A model generated the notes under the pieces. That model searched no databases and was not told the DNA's origin. It worked only from the letters and a program-made list of their open reading frames with translations. A stretch of 64,000 nucleotides of DNA from Metellina segmentata (Eukaryota > Arthropoda > Arachnida > Araneae > Tetragnathidae). The stretch's first letter is position 1; each line of letters opens with the position of its first letter. The translations under genes were made by a program, and so were the position numbers. The stretch covers positions 29,863,742 to 29,927,741 of the forward strand of contig OX375881.1 of NCBI GenBank assembly GCA_947359465.1, written 5' to 3'. This document shows positions 24,331-35,700 of the stretch, one piece after another.

Positions 24331-24907
24331 ACCTACTGCGACAGATAACAACAAGTCATTTTCGAACCGCCCCTCTCGCCCTCCCCCCGCGTTTTGTTTT
24401 TGTTTTGGGAACACAGTTTTCGTGAACGGAAAGTTAATGCGGAAATAAATAATAACAATAAAAACGGACGGGTTGAAAGTGGTTGCAGAGTGATGGATAA
24501 ACGATTCATTTCATTACGGAGGGGAATCTTAATTTTTCACGGATCGTCTGGTCCATTCCGATTGTTCGTTCCTGAGTTAGGAAGGTATCAGTTGCATTTA
24601 TATGGCTGTTAAATTCCATTTGCTCCGGTGGTGGGTTCGTTTCGTTATGATATAGCCGATGATAATGAGTCCATTCTTAAGTAAATGGCTGGTATTAACG
24701 AGATTTAGCGTCGGTTAACTCATTACGGAGTTTGAGAGGCATTCGTGGCGTGATTACGAATGCTTATGGTGGTGGGTTTTTGTTGTTGTGTGTGTGTGCT
24801 TGATGCTGTCTGAATTGTTAGAGAGGAATTTAGTTTTCGTGAACAGGTTTCACTACCCTTTTGTACTTGACTAGTCGAAGAAAAACTTTGGGTTGGTGAA
24901 TTTTGTA
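24331..24907. other. Intronic stretch without recognised features
   Basis: No gene, SINE or MITE recognised. A short GT-rich run occurs near 24780-24800. Confidence 0.45.
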
Positions 24908-25085
24908 TTCAAAATTTGGTTAATTGCACTGGACTCGACCGGCCATTTCCTACAAAAAGGACTGTCTGAAAAGTGCGGATTACTGAGAGCGCATACATTA
25001 TCACTCTCAGTAATCCGCGTTTTTCAGACAGTTCTCTTTGTTGGAAATGGCCGGTTGAGTCCAGTGCAATTAACCACATTTTGAA
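24908..25085. mobile_element. Fold-back (hairpin) MITE, complete
   Basis: A 178-bp near-perfect palindrome. The left arm runs TTCAAAATTTGGTTAATTGC ... GACCGGCCATTTCC ... GACTGTCTGAAAA ... GGATTACTGAGAG; a loop of about 14 bases follows (near 24990-25005); the right arm is the inverse, ending CCACATTTTGAA. A second, truncated copy follows 34 bases downstream. There is no coding capacity. As RNA this would form a long hairpin. Confidence 0.85.
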
Positions 25086-25119
25086 TGTAAAATGCCGCTC
25101 TAAATATAATTAATATCTA

Positions 25120-25236
25120 TTCAAAATGTGGTTAATTGCACTGGGCTCAACCGGCCATTTCCCACAAAGAGGACTGTCTGAAAAGTGCGGATTACTGAGA
25201 GTGCATACATTATCACTCTCAGTAATCCGCGTTTTT
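25120..25236. mobile_element. Fold-back MITE, truncated second copy
   Basis: Direct repeat of the preceding element (TTCAAAATGTGGTTAATTGC ... GGATTACTGAGAGTGC ... CTCTCAGTAATCCGCG). It stops at about 25236, keeping the complete left arm and loop but only about 24 bases of the right arm. Arm substitutions (CTGGGCTC for CTGGACTC) match the right arm of copy 1 better than its left arm. Confidence 0.8.
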
Positions 25237-25382
25237 GTTAATTCTGTAACATACGCGGGACATAAATCGGTTTATATATTCGCAGATAGCAATGCATGAA
25301 CAATTTAAAATCAACCACTACATTAAATCGCCAATTTTGACGCTAAGTTTAAATATACTTGATTTTAGTTGGGAGCTGCATA

Positions 25383-25955
25383 TATAATATTACTAGAGCT
25401 AAATATATATTACTAGAGCTAAATATATGTTACTAGAGCTGAATATATTTTACTAGAGCTGAATATATATTACTAGGGCTGAATATATATTACTAGAGCT
25501 AAATATATATTACTAGAGCTAAATATATATTACTAGAGCTAAATATATATTACTATAGCTAAATATGTATTACTGGACCTAAATATGTATTACTAGAGAG
25601 CTGCGCAAAAGACATCTTGCCGCTCTAATAAAATTCTTTAGCAGTCTGATTACAGAAGGCAATCCGCGAAATCTACAAAATAGAAAAGGAAATCGGAACC
25701 AGCCCTAAAAATATATTAGAGCTAAATATATATTATTAGAGCTAAATATGTATTACTGGAGCAAAATATTTTTTACTGGAGCTAAATAAATATTACTAGA
25801 GCTAAATATAAATTACTGGAGATGAATATATATTACTAGAACTGCGCAAAAGACATCTTGCCGCTGTAATAAAATTCTTTAGCAGTCTGATTACAGAAGG
25901 CAATCCGAAATCTACAGAATAGAAATAAGCACAGAAATGGAAATCGGAGTCAACC
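25383..25955. repeat. 20-bp minisatellite inside a larger tandem duplication
   Basis: The unit ATTACTAGAGCTAAATATAT (20 bp) is repeated about ten times (25385-25600) and again about six times (25710-25850). Each array is followed by the same unrelated block starting GCGCAAAAGACATCTTGCCG (about 25603 and 25845) and continuing AAAATTCTTTAGCAGTCTG. A unit of about 240 bp has therefore been duplicated with its minisatellite. Copies differ by small indels. Confidence 0.85.
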
Positions 25956-26890
25956 TTAAAATAGATTTAGAGGTAAAATTATCGAATTGTCTCTGAACAA
26001 GTGAATGAGATGCGGTTGAAGTTGACGTTCAGAAGCGAATTGTGGTAACATGACCGAGATGTGAACTTTTCCCCCCACTTTATAGTACCAGTCCCTTTAA
26101 AGTAACAGTACCTTTAAAGTGCGAGTACATTTGAAAAATGTAAACTCCTAGCTATATTATATTTTTGACTAATTTTATTTTATTTGGACGTATGAAATCA
26201 ACGCATCCATGCTTACATTCATTATAAATGCATTTAAATAGGGCTTGAAATCTGATTGACGACACTCGTCAATAGATATTGACAATTAAGAAACTTTAGC
26301 GCAGATGCAAGTCCGCTAGTTTTTGTTAAATTTAACTATAATCTGATTATATATGTAGCATTTAAACAAAACACACGCGAGATATAATAGATGGCGAGAG
26401 TAAGAATCACGATAAGTCGTACTCTACCGTACCATCTCAGGTACTTCAAAACGTGTCACGAATTTTTGTCTGCTTAATGGGGCCCACCTCTTTTCCGTCA
26501 CGGCCGGATAATTGAGAGGGCAGATTAAGGCTTGGATTAGCAAGAGTATTGTATCTATCGTCGGTACCACACCGAAGACATTAACCTGCTAAACCATTGT
26601 CTAGAGAAAAACGTGTTCAACTATTACAGAAGTCGGAGCTCTGAAAGGGTTAAGGCTGGTGTAAATAAATAGTCTGGAACATAAGAAAAATATCCTTTCA
26701 TTTGATAATGTGTTATTCGGATGTCTAAGAGTGCTCTAAATGAGAGGGGTAATATGCGGTGTCCCACTTTACCTGGAAAAATGTAAAAGAACAAAACTTT
26801 TGTGCAAAATGCATTCTTTAAAAACATTTGGTCTTTGTCTAACTTTAGTCCCCCCCCCCCAAAAAAAAATACCCTCGAAAGTACATCTGC
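25956..26890. other. Intronic stretch without recognised gene
   Basis: No exon recognised. Near 26085-26130 three short imperfect repeats of AGTACC/CCTTTAAAGT occur. A C-run followed by an A-run lies at about 26851-26869. Confidence 0.45.
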
Positions 26891-27230
26891 TTAAGGTGTG
26901 TACGGGCTTCATGATCTGGGATATTTCAAATCTTCAAATGAAACTCTGGGGGCCGCGCGGTAAACCAGCTCATAGTCTCTGGTTAGCAACCGGAGATTTG
27001 GTTGAGTGTGTACATGTGGGGCTCGTTCACGTTAAATCTGACTTGACCTGAAATATCCGCACGCTGACGTGCTGTGGAAGTTTGAAGAGTTGGGGCCAGC
27101 TCAGGTGTTGACCTCTTCATCTATCCGTGGTTCCAAATTACATGGTGTTGTCTCGGGTCTTTCCCTTCGGTACTTGTTCCCGAACGCCGCCAATAGACCG
27201 TTGCTCCAATGTGACGTAAAATCCAACTAC
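26891..27230 (+). mobile_element. SINE-A variant module and SINE-B body
   Basis: AAGGTGTGTACGGGCTTCATG at the start is the variant SINE-A 5' module. From about 27000 the sequence follows SINE-B: CACGTTAAATCTGACTTG, GTGGAAGTTTGAAGAG, GCCAGCTCAGGTGTTGACC, CAAATTACATGGTGTTGTC and ATGTGACGTAAAATCC. Diverged; the tRNA-like head is not preserved. Confidence 0.65.
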
Positions 27231-29352
27231 CAAATAAGTACTACTGTTATTTGAGGTGACGTAAATACTGTTAAATGTAGATTCGTGTTTGTCGTGATCT
27301 TTATTATACGAGTTTTCCCAAGATCTCGAGTACATCATGCCATTCGAACTTTTGATGCTTCCGAATAAATTTAAATAGCCCTGTATAAAATGATATAAAT
27401 AGCAATGTATAAAAAAATTTAAATAGCATAAATACGAAATAGCATTGTATAAACTGATTTAAACAAATGTGAACTTTTAATTCCACACACATGTAAGACA
27501 TATGGGGTGATGAAATAATTAGCGATTTAAAAGTCTCTATTTCTGGGCGTTAAATCTTCGTTAATTATGATACAACTGATGGGGTGAACTAAACGCTTAA
27601 AATTTATACTGTTATAAATGATTCACACTAAAGTATTATCGATTTCTTTTCTACGTTTGCCAATCACCATTGACGGCTTATGTACGGCTAAATTGTTATT
27701 CAAACATCGCTTTCAAAACTATTTTTTGTTATGCACGCAAAAGGCGTCAGATTAGTGGAAATTCTGATCAGAAATTATTAATAAATGGGCGGTCTCCGTG
27801 AAGGAGGGGGGGAGAGACGTCATTTTTAGCATGAGTTAAGTGCTGCCAATTTCAGAAATGAATTGTATCGATTATTCCAAACTTCCAATCAGACGGGCGA
27901 TTTTAAAAGAGCCAGACTTGTTTCCCTGCGCTTTTAACAGGGTAGATTTGGCGCCATTACGCCTATTATGTTTCTCAAAACGATTGCCCGGTCTTTGTTG
28001 CTTCTTTTTTCTGCTAATCGCCAGGAACTGTTCCCATGGCCAAAAAAAGCGACCCCAGAAGAAAATCTCCTCGAAATTACAAGTATGGAAAAGGCGGTTA
28101 AAACGTGTAATTTCGATAACTTTTTTTTCTCCTTCTTTTTTGCTGTTGCATTTAATACGTATCCGTCGTTATTATTGTTACTGTTGGCCCGGTGCTGGCC
28201 TTGGCCATTGCCAGATAAGATGGCGACCAGTCCGCAATCCGTTTAATTTCAGTGTTTAGGGCGGGATAATTGGCTTTAATTTTCTCCGACTGTGATTGGT
28301 TTATTATATTCGATCACGATAAACTCGAGCCCTTGTGTATGCGTCTCGGTCTATATATTTATAGAGTGTATGTTTCTATAAAAGAGCTGGCGAAGAAATG
28401 ATTACACCAAATTGTGCTTCGGAGTCAGGGGGGATAATTTCCAGGTTTCATTATCGGAGCATGCATTGCTTCTTTTTTCCCATCGTACACTCTCTTTTGG
28501 AGACGGTAGTAGCTCGTGCGTTTGGGAAATTACTTGCTTTAACGCTTAAGTGGGAAGTTTAACCATTGGTTGGTTGCTTTTGATGCCTGCGATGTGTGAT
28601 TGGAAGATTAGAAGTCTCTGCCTGCGCTTTTTTGTGACTGGGCTTTTTCGGAGTATTGGAATCGGAACAAGCGGATTTCTGATGTGCTGCTTTAGGTCTA
28701 TTGTCGGGAGGATTGGTATCCTGGCCGTGAATGTGTCTGCTGCGGGTTTTTTGGTGTGGGGTTTGTGGTCTCATTTTTGATTTGAATGCGGCGAAACACA
28801 AAAGGAGTTGAAGCTTTTCGAGTGGAAGCTTGTTGAGGTGAACAATGCATCTGGTTTTACTTGCGTGCTGAGTTCCTGCGAAGTTTTTCGTATTTAATCA
28901 CACCACTTTTCTGGGTTAATCAATCTGCCAGAAGACTCACGAAAAATGTGTTTCGCTTCCCTTCACTGAAAGGTTGGTTTGGTTTCGATGGTGTAAATCC
29001 AAAAAAAGATTGGCTGCAACAAACCAATAAAAGCTAGATTATAATCGTATATAAGTGAACGGTACACAACATAAAAAAGCAGTTTAGATCAAGATACGAA
29101 TTCAAAAGAATAAAAATGTGTGGAGACATAAAAATTGACAGTGTGAACATAAAAATTGTGAAATAGCTTTGAAAAAATGACGATACTTTTTGTAAAAATA
29201 AAAATATATCGTCACAAAAAAATGTTATTTTAATCAGCAAGAATTAAAACTTAGGCCGAAATGTACCAAAGATAGATTTTTTTTGTGAATATGTTTAATG
29301 AATAATTTTCCCTACCAAAATGAATTATTTTTTATTTACATTTTCTTGTTTC
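27231..29352 (+). other. Intronic stretch without recognised gene
   Basis: 27340-27480 has short repeats of AAATAGC(A)...GTATAAA (four times). 27780-28260 is less AT-rich, and the 139- and 92-codon ORFs there overlap in different frames and have no recognisable domains. 28380-28900 is G/T-rich and non-repetitive. No splice-bounded conserved protein was seen. Confidence 0.45.
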
Positions 29353-29496
29353 TAGGTGTAACTTACCTTGGGTGTATTTCCTTGTTCTATGTCAATAAAA
29401 CTTTCTTTGTGTATAAGTATACACTTTACTTAGACCTAATCTGTCTTGTTTGGCTGAGCTTGGCCAAATATGGCCCTTGTGCTATAAAACCCTAAC
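29353..29496 (+). mobile_element. SINE-A, 5'-truncated
   Basis: Diverged body (GGGTGTATTTCCTTGTTC, ATGTCAATAAAAC) and a well-kept tail (GAGCTTGGCCAAATATGGCC, TTGTGCTATAAAACCC). Confidence 0.7.
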
Positions 29497-29627
29497 ACGT
29501 GGAGAAAAGCAAGCTTCATAAAGTGTCTCATACCTTAGTATCATTCCTAAATTGCAATTCCTACGAAAAGGTTCAGTGCAATGATGTGAGAATTTGGTTT
29601 CCCCCTTCTCTTGAAAACTGTTCTATT

Positions 29628-29734
29628 CCTTATGGTGTATTTCACTCTTCCATGTCAGTAAGGTTTCCTCGTGTGCATATTACCATTTCTTGACGCTAGG
29701 TGGACCAATGTGGTCCTTTCACCATAAGACCCAA
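29628..29734 (+). mobile_element. SINE-A, 5'-truncated, diverged
   Basis: CCTTATGGTGTATTTCACTC, CCATGTCAGTAAGG, CATTTCTTGACGCTAGG, GGACCAATGTGGTCC and ACCATAAGACCCAACCC follow the SINE-A order with a shortened tail. Confidence 0.65.
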
Positions 29735-29739
29735 CCCAG

Positions 29740-30430
29740 ATCCCCTGGACACTTGCATCGTCTGGATTGAGTGTCCATCCAGGATTCGATCACAGAACAT
29801 TCGAGAACAGCATTTTAATTTGTTTTTCGCTACGAGGAAGCCCGATTCTTCAGTAGACATTATATTCCTTTTCTAAATTTAACTTCCCATCGTCGCAGAA
29901 ATGCAGCATGACCCTTCAGAAGCTTCCCATCTCCCCTTTCTTCCACGAGTTCTCTCTCTCTCTCGTCCTGACACTCCCATTGACATAATCATCCATTCCC
30001 TTTCTTCCAAACCCTCTCATTTTTTTCCCTCGCACCACATGACTCGTCTCATCACCACCAAAACCGAAGTGTCAGCTCCCGAGACTGATAGCAACCCCCT
30101 TCCCAATAGTTATCATTTGCCTCCGAGATATTATATGGATTCCTTTCGGACACACTGCCCCTTTAGGAATAAGACATTGCTGAATGGCGGGTGGGCCGAA
30201 ATAGTTCTCCCCCCCCCCTTCATTCGAGCCTCCCACGTCTTAATTAACCCCTCCGTCCCCCCCGGCCCCCGGTCTCCTTGGTAACCCATTGAGGCGGCTG
30301 CCATTAATTACGATACTGCGCGCAGAGAGACACAGAGACCTTGTAATTTTGTCGCTACCGATTCCAGTGCCCCTTCTGCCATGACGACAGAATTTATATC
30401 TATATATCCCCGCTGGAACGAGGCTGACTA
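29740..30430. promoter_or_regulatory. Candidate regulatory segment
   Basis: A complex, mostly C-rich stretch without the known repeat families. 30280-30420 contains GCTGCCATTAATTACGATAC and ACTGCGCGCAGAGAGACAC. CT-runs (29952-29965) and C-runs (about 30210 and 30258) occur. The 127-codon ORF at 29901-30284 is Pro/Ser-rich with no recognisable domain and no good splice context; I leave it uncalled. Evidence for regulation is compositional only. Confidence 0.2.
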
Positions 30431-30582
30431 CCCGATGAACAGTGGTTTCAGTCTGCCCCTTTGCAGAATCAACGAGGTTGGATGATTGAGAGCGTTGTTC
30501 TGTGTTGCCTTGCTGCCGCTTGGACGTTTATAAGAAATACACTGTGGCATGGAAAAGATGAGATTGATTCTATGACTTAAAT

Positions 30583-31220
30583 TGTCCAAGTTTCTTGGGG
30601 ATATCAATTTACTGTGTTTTGGATGTCTCAAATCACAGTTGTGCCCAGGTTGAGTGTTTGAAAATATTCTTGCATGTTGAAGTTCAGCATTTGTAGAATA
30701 ACGGGTTGACTCGCTGAACGTGTTCTGTGCTGGAAAGTACCTCTTACTGGTGTTGGACAATTAGATATATACATTTTTCAATGATAAAAATGAACTTGAA
30801 TTGTCCCAAGTTTGTGGTGTCAATTTAGTGTATTTTGGTATGTCTCAGATGCGGTTGGTGTCTAGGTTAGAAAGCGTTGTTGTATGATGAAATACACCTT
30901 TTAACATCGCTTTAACGTTTAGAATTTCTTATTGGAAGACAAGATTATCCGATTTTTTTTACTGTCCCTAAGCCTTTTAAATGTAGTATATTTGGGTTGA
31001 GTGTTTGAAAACGTTGTGTATTAATGAAAGTAGTGATCGAATCGAACGTTGGGGAAAGTGTTGGTGAAACTTATCACTTATTACAAAGTGAGAATTTCAG
31101 GCAATACATTCTACGTAGTTCTCTGAAAAAGAAAACAAATTCTATGATTTTTGGGGTTGCCCAAAATTATATTGATATCTGTTCTATTTAAATGTGTCTC
31201 AAATCACAATAGTATTTTTT
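30583..31220. repeat. Degenerate ~200-bp tandem repeat
   Basis: A module recurs: GTCCAAGTTTCTTGGGGATA + TCAATTTACTGTGTTTTGG + ATGTCTCAAATCACAG + GTTGAGTGTTTGAAAA at 30586, again at about 30802 (GTCCCAAGTTTGTGG ... ATGTCTCAGATGCGG), in part at about 30964 (GTCCCTAAGCC ... GGGTTGAGTGTTTGAAAA), and at about 31162 (TGCCCAAAATTATATTG ... GTGTCTCAAATCACAA). Strongly diverged; function unknown. Confidence 0.6.
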
Positions 31221-33029
31221 CTTATTTTGATACTAACTGAGTGTTTTGGATTTATTATAATTTCTGTGGTTTTAACCATATAAATTGCTTCATGAACCTC
31301 AGAAATTGAAAATTTCGTTACTTTTAAGTTATGTTTATTAATTGCTAAAATGCTGCTACCATTTCTTGTGCTTCCTAACTTGCAACATCACACTCTTTGG
31401 AGAGTTCAATCTTCATGCTCAAATTCCTTAGTTGTTAAAAATATATATTAATTTGCCAGTTTAGTTTATGTATGCAAAATCTGCTCCATCAAAAGTTTTT
31501 AAATAGGAACATGAATAATTAAAACCTGTAATTTACCATAACTTTGTATTTAAATCTCGCCTACATATGGCATGAAACTTACGTCTAAAAGTGACTGAGC
31601 AAAGTATTCTGAAAAATACGAAAGTATTAAAACAAAAAAGAAAACTGAATAAGTTATATTTTTGTTTCGGTATTGAAAAAGCATGCAACTTTTCTTTTTT
31701 TTTTCTACCCCAAGTGCAACTTAAAACCTTAACTTTAACCTTTCAAAATATATATTTAAAAGAACCGTGATATTGATTGCTTGTCAATGTTTGGGAGTCA
31801 CATATAAGGTATAGTTTGACACATCATCCGCTTATTTCTCATCTTAAAAAAAGTGTATTTCAAGTATATTGTTTCTTTATTAATGAACTGTATAAACCTA
31901 TGGTCACAAATATCCTCAAATGTTTAAAGTGTTTTATATCCTATTAAGAATTAAATCGCCAGATCACATTTCACAAATGGTGTTTCCTTAGTGAGCTTTC
32001 TTGCTTCTGCATTAAACCCTCTTGTATTTGAGTTTCTAATTTGAGTTTGCTAAATTTCTATCAAGTTCATTGCCCAAGTCCATGGGTTAGATCAAAGCTA
32101 TATCGTTAACATTTTTCATGCAGTACCAGCCTAAGAATCAGTCACCAAACGTTTCGAGCTCGCATTTTAAGACGTTGATGGAATGATTTCATGAAACGTA
32201 ATGGCACTTCGGAGCTTTTAGCCCACTGTCTCTCTGAACTGTCCCCCTGTTGTAAGTCCTACGGTGTCACAGAGCCTGAAAATTCTATGACGTATGTGCG
32301 ACTGGGAGGGGATGCAGTATCCAGCGAGAGTCTTTAAATCATACAAGATTTCAGTGGACGGCGTTAACTGCCTTAATGACAGCTTGCGTTGAGCTTTAAG
32401 TGATGTCCTTGTCTCTGACATCTAATATATATATTATATCTTTTAACCCTAAGACCTGGCTCTACTTGCTCTCCTCTGGAGGTCAGGCCACCAGGACCAT
32501 TATTAATTTTTGGCCTTCCGCGAGAGACAAATTGGACGGTACTGCTTTGCTGGCTGGTCCTTAATGGGTTTTGAAAGAGACGTAAAGGGGAGGTTTTCGG
32601 ACCCACCGAAAAACCGAACAACGGCTAGAGGTAATTAACGCCTTCGAGACTCGGATCTGTCTCGCTAGTGACTGATAGGAATTTCGTTTTTTTTTTCCCC
32701 TTTCTCTGCGAGAATGTCAGTCGAGTATCATTGGGAATTAAGGACAGATAGTTTGGAAAATTGTAGTAATTGTATGGTTGGCATGAAGGAGTGGGGGTCG
32801 TAGTAGCCAAGTTGTGAGTTCGAAATTCGATCCAAGCAAAGTCTCAGTGTTTAATCAGATCCCTATGAACAATTTCAAATGTCTTGGACAAAAATTTGAA
32901 GTGGAAATGCATCACTCCCCTGAAATGAAGTTCTGTATATTATGGTGCCGTTGCATGCCAGTTTCGCTTTTAAAGATCTTAAATGTTTGGGACTTGTTTG
33001 GGAGCATTTCAAAACTTGAACCAACCAAA
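31221..33029 (+). other. Intronic stretch without recognised gene
   Basis: AT-rich to about 32150, then more complex (32200-32700). Overlapping short ORFs on the minus strand at 32218-32810 have no recognisable domain. No repeat family was recognised. Confidence 0.45.
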
Positions 33030-33182
33030 CACCAGCGTGTAGGTGGGGCTGGTGCACGTTAAATGTATCAACTGTCCTTACGTTGGGGTGGGGTAGAAGT
33101 TGGGAGATTGGGTGCAAGCTCAGGTGTTGTCCCCGGTCTTTTACTAGCCTGTTTTGTTGCTCCAGTACGGCATAAATTGAAC
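33030..33182 (+). mobile_element. SINE-B, degenerate partial copy
   Basis: Short matches in order to SINE-B: GGTGGGGCTGGTGCACGTTAA, GTAGAAGTTGGGAGATTGG, GCAAGCTCAGGTGTTG, and GTTGCTCCAGTACGGCATAA. The middle and the tRNA-like head are missing or unrecognisable. Confidence 0.55.
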
Positions 33183-33886
33183 TACCGATTTAATTTCAGT
33201 GACGCACTATTTCTTGAGTTATGGATAGTTTATTTTCTATACTAAATATACCTTGCATGGATCAAAATTTTTACGAGTGCACTTTTCCGACCTACATATT
33301 TAAGTAAATTGTAAACTGAAATTAGCACTTTTACTATTGGATTTATTGCAAGGGATATTGTGCTTTTAATGCTGATTTCGCAGAATCACGGTGGAACGTG
33401 AATTTATGGGAAAAAATCGTTGTCATCTATCAAAATTTCCTAACTTGCTTTTTTTTATGATCAATGTAGTTGAAATGTTAATAGCTGAATAATGAACACT
33501 TCCTGTCGTTTTTCTAAGCCGCATCCATTTATTAAAAACGCAAGGTGCACACTTTTCCGAGTTTTGGTATTTTCATTCAACTGCAATTTTATTAAACAGC
33601 ACTTTTAAGCAAAGCATGTTTTTAATGGTGAAACAACACTATTCAGGATCAAATGGTTTTTGTTTGCATGACATCGACGTTATTTTCAACATAAATCATT
33701 ACATGATTATTATCACAATTGTGGTGCACTTTATTTCGATTTCTAGTTACCCTTGAAAGACGAGTACAATAATGGTTCCTCTCTAATGTTAAACATTGAT
33801 CTTTGAACTAAACGTTAACAAATCGCTTCCACAATTGACGTCTTTAATGCGCGGATTCTGGTTCCAAGACTTCGAATCTAACCAGT
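33183..33886. other. AT-rich stretch with a weak ~266-bp repetition
   Basis: GTGCACTTTTCCGA (about 33279) and GTGCACACTTTTCCGAG (about 33545) head two loosely similar stretches that continue with ACTGAAATTAGCACTTTTA / ACTGCAATTTTATTAAACAG. A third GGTGCACTTTATTTCG is at about 33722. No gene recognised. Confidence 0.45.
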
Positions 33887-34183
33887 TTAACCTTTTAACT
33901 ACGGCTATAGGTATAACAAGTGCGATTCTTTCTTGAAGAATTCTTATGGCTTTCAAGGAACAACTGCCCCTAGTTTAACCTATAGACTATGGCCGGTGCA
34001 GCAGTTGTACCATGATCGCGTCAAGAAAGAATTTAAGCAACGGCCAGTAGTACATCAGTTGTGCCTTGAAAGTTATAAGAATGACGTCAATAAAAAATTT
34101 AGACTGCGGCCGTTACAACAGCTGTACATTGAAAGCTATAAGAATCGCGCTTGTAATATCTATAGCCGTAGTCAAAAGGTTAA
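33887..34183. mobile_element. TTAA-flanked MITE, family B, compound copy
   Basis: TTAA at both ends, with inverted termini TTAACCTTTTAACTACGGC and (inverted right end) TTAACCTTTTGACTACGGC. At 297 bp it is twice the length of the 22667 copy, with the core motif (CGGCC... CAGTTGTACC/CAGCTGTACA) repeated about four times. It reads as a multi-unit derivative. A 148-codon ORF runs through it and beyond (33933-34379) but is only repeat translated. Confidence 0.75.
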
Positions 34184-34275
34184 AAAAAAATTTCGCGATT
34201 CTTACAACTTTCAAGGTAAGACTGATGCACTGGCCTTTGTCAAATTCTTACTTTGCGCCAAGGAAGTTTTAACAC
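34184..34275. mobile_element. Family B partial copy
   Basis: After the A-run that follows the compound copy, TTTCGCGATTCTTACAACTT, TCAAGGTAAGACTGATGCAC, TGGCCTTTGTCAAATTCTTA and CTTTGCGCCAAG correspond to diverged internal family B sequence. Confidence 0.5.
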
Positions 34276-34284
34276 TCAGAGTGG

Positions 34285-34900
34285 CTCCGACGAGATATCT
34301 CGTCCATCAAGGTATGACCAATTTTCCAATGACGAAATATCTCGCTCATCAAGATCTCATCAGTTTTGCTAATGTCTAGACACGTCGTCAAGGCAACCAC
34401 CAGGAGGGTTGAAGAGACGAGTTAAAATTTCCTTTGCTGTTCGCAAACGTAACCCTTCTGGTTATTGTCTTGAAGAGTTCATCAGAGTTAGTGTCTCGGC
34501 ATTAGCTAAACTGACTTGGATGTTCAACATGTTCAACTCATCAAAAACGAAATCGGCCACATCTTGATGACGAAGTTATAGTGTCGAAACCACCTGGAGT
34601 ATTAAAATCCACATGGGCACAAGTAAAAAAGACTTGTATAACGGAAGTTTTCTGTTTTTTCAAGTTGACCAGGGTAGTTTTTTTAATGCAGGGGCTCGGA
34701 ATTAAGTCTACTGATCTCAAACTTTATCCTCCGTGGTTGTCTCGGAGAAGTGTTTCATCATAAACAAACCTGCCAGATCTTGATCTTGTAATTGTCAACA
34801 TCTTGATGACGCGTCGTTAGCGAAATTGGTCGGATCTTGATAGACGAGATATCTCGTCGAATCCACTTGGATGAATCGGAGCCACTTGGATAGGGATCCA
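34285..34900. mobile_element. Family A repeat fragments
   Basis: GACGAGATATCTCGTCCATC (34290), GACGAAATATCTCGCTCATC (34329), CCACCAGGAGGGTTGAAG (34399), CATCTTGATGACGAAG (34559), GTGTCGAAACCACCTGGAG and TAGACGAGATATCTCGTCGA (34841) are pieces of the family A palindromic element. The order suggests two or more overlapping or rearranged copies with inserted unrelated sequence (about 34600-34760). Borders are uncertain. Confidence 0.6.
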
Positions 34901-34989
34901 TCAGGGTGCAAGTAAAAAAAAAAGGCCAATTTTTAAGAGGGTTTTCTGTTTTCTCAAATTGGCCAAAGTATTTTTTTTTATGCGGTGAG

Positions 34990-35700
34990 CCATTCCTCCG
35001 TTGTAGATTGAGTTTAGAATCCTAATTTAATTTGGCTTCTCCAGGAACACCGCACGCGCCTGAGTCTCCTCCGGAGGTTGTCGAAAGCAAGAAGCGGGGG
35101 GCATTACCATGAAAAATGATCTCTCGGAGATCTCACTTCTTAACCACCCCGGCTACCGTTGTGTACGCGAGAAGCCCGGAATTAAGTTCTTTTAAAAGGA
35201 GGCGCACGAAAAAGCACTCAGCTTAAGAAACGCCATAAATCAGGACTCGTTTAAGGGATCCCCGCAATGACACTGCGCCACCATTATTTTACTTACCATT
35301 ACCACTACTTACTCCGCCATTAAACAAAAGTAATGCTCTTGCAACCCCCCCCCCTTTTCCAAAATGAAGGCGGACAAAAAAATCATTATTAATCATTCGG
35401 GTTTTCTTATCACTTGCCTCCGAAGAATGACACCTCTTAAGACGTAATCAGTATCATTGTGCTATTAAACTAAACACATAATGTGCCAGGGGGTACCGAA
35501 GATCGGGAATGTCCATTCCTATTATTAGAGGGTGCCCGCAGAACTTAATGTTTTGCCTCGGAGTGACAAATGATCTTTCGTGCAATTGAGTTTCAAATGG
35601 TAGGTAGGGGTGGGCAAAAACCTTCTGTGACGGTTTTTCGTGTGTGTTTTTTCGAGCGCTGCGCAAAGTGGAGGGGTCGAACCTTACTCGGAAAGGGAGA
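34990..35700. promoter_or_regulatory. Candidate regulatory segment
   Basis: A complex block without repeats from the window's families: GCACGCGCCTGAGTCTCCTC, TCTCTCGGAGATCTCACTTC, GAAACGCCATAAATCAGGAC (about 35229), CCGCCATTAAACAAAAG (about 35311). It contains AT-rich homeodomain-like words (CCATTAAAC, AATCATTATTAATCATTCGG). No recognised ORF with a domain. Candidate only. Confidence 0.22.

Noticed and set aside
27840..28259. 139-codon + strand ORF
   Set aside because: Overlaps another ORF in a different frame, T-rich hydrophobic low-complexity translation, no recognised domain.
29901..30284. 127-codon Pro/Ser-rich ORF as a possible exon
   Set aside because: Composition follows local C-rich sequence; it has no recognised domain, and exd coding sequence is continuous between exons a and b by phase and homology without it.
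33933..34379. 148-codon + strand ORF
   Set aside because: It lies wholly in family B and family A repeat sequence; the peptide repeats reflect the repeat units.
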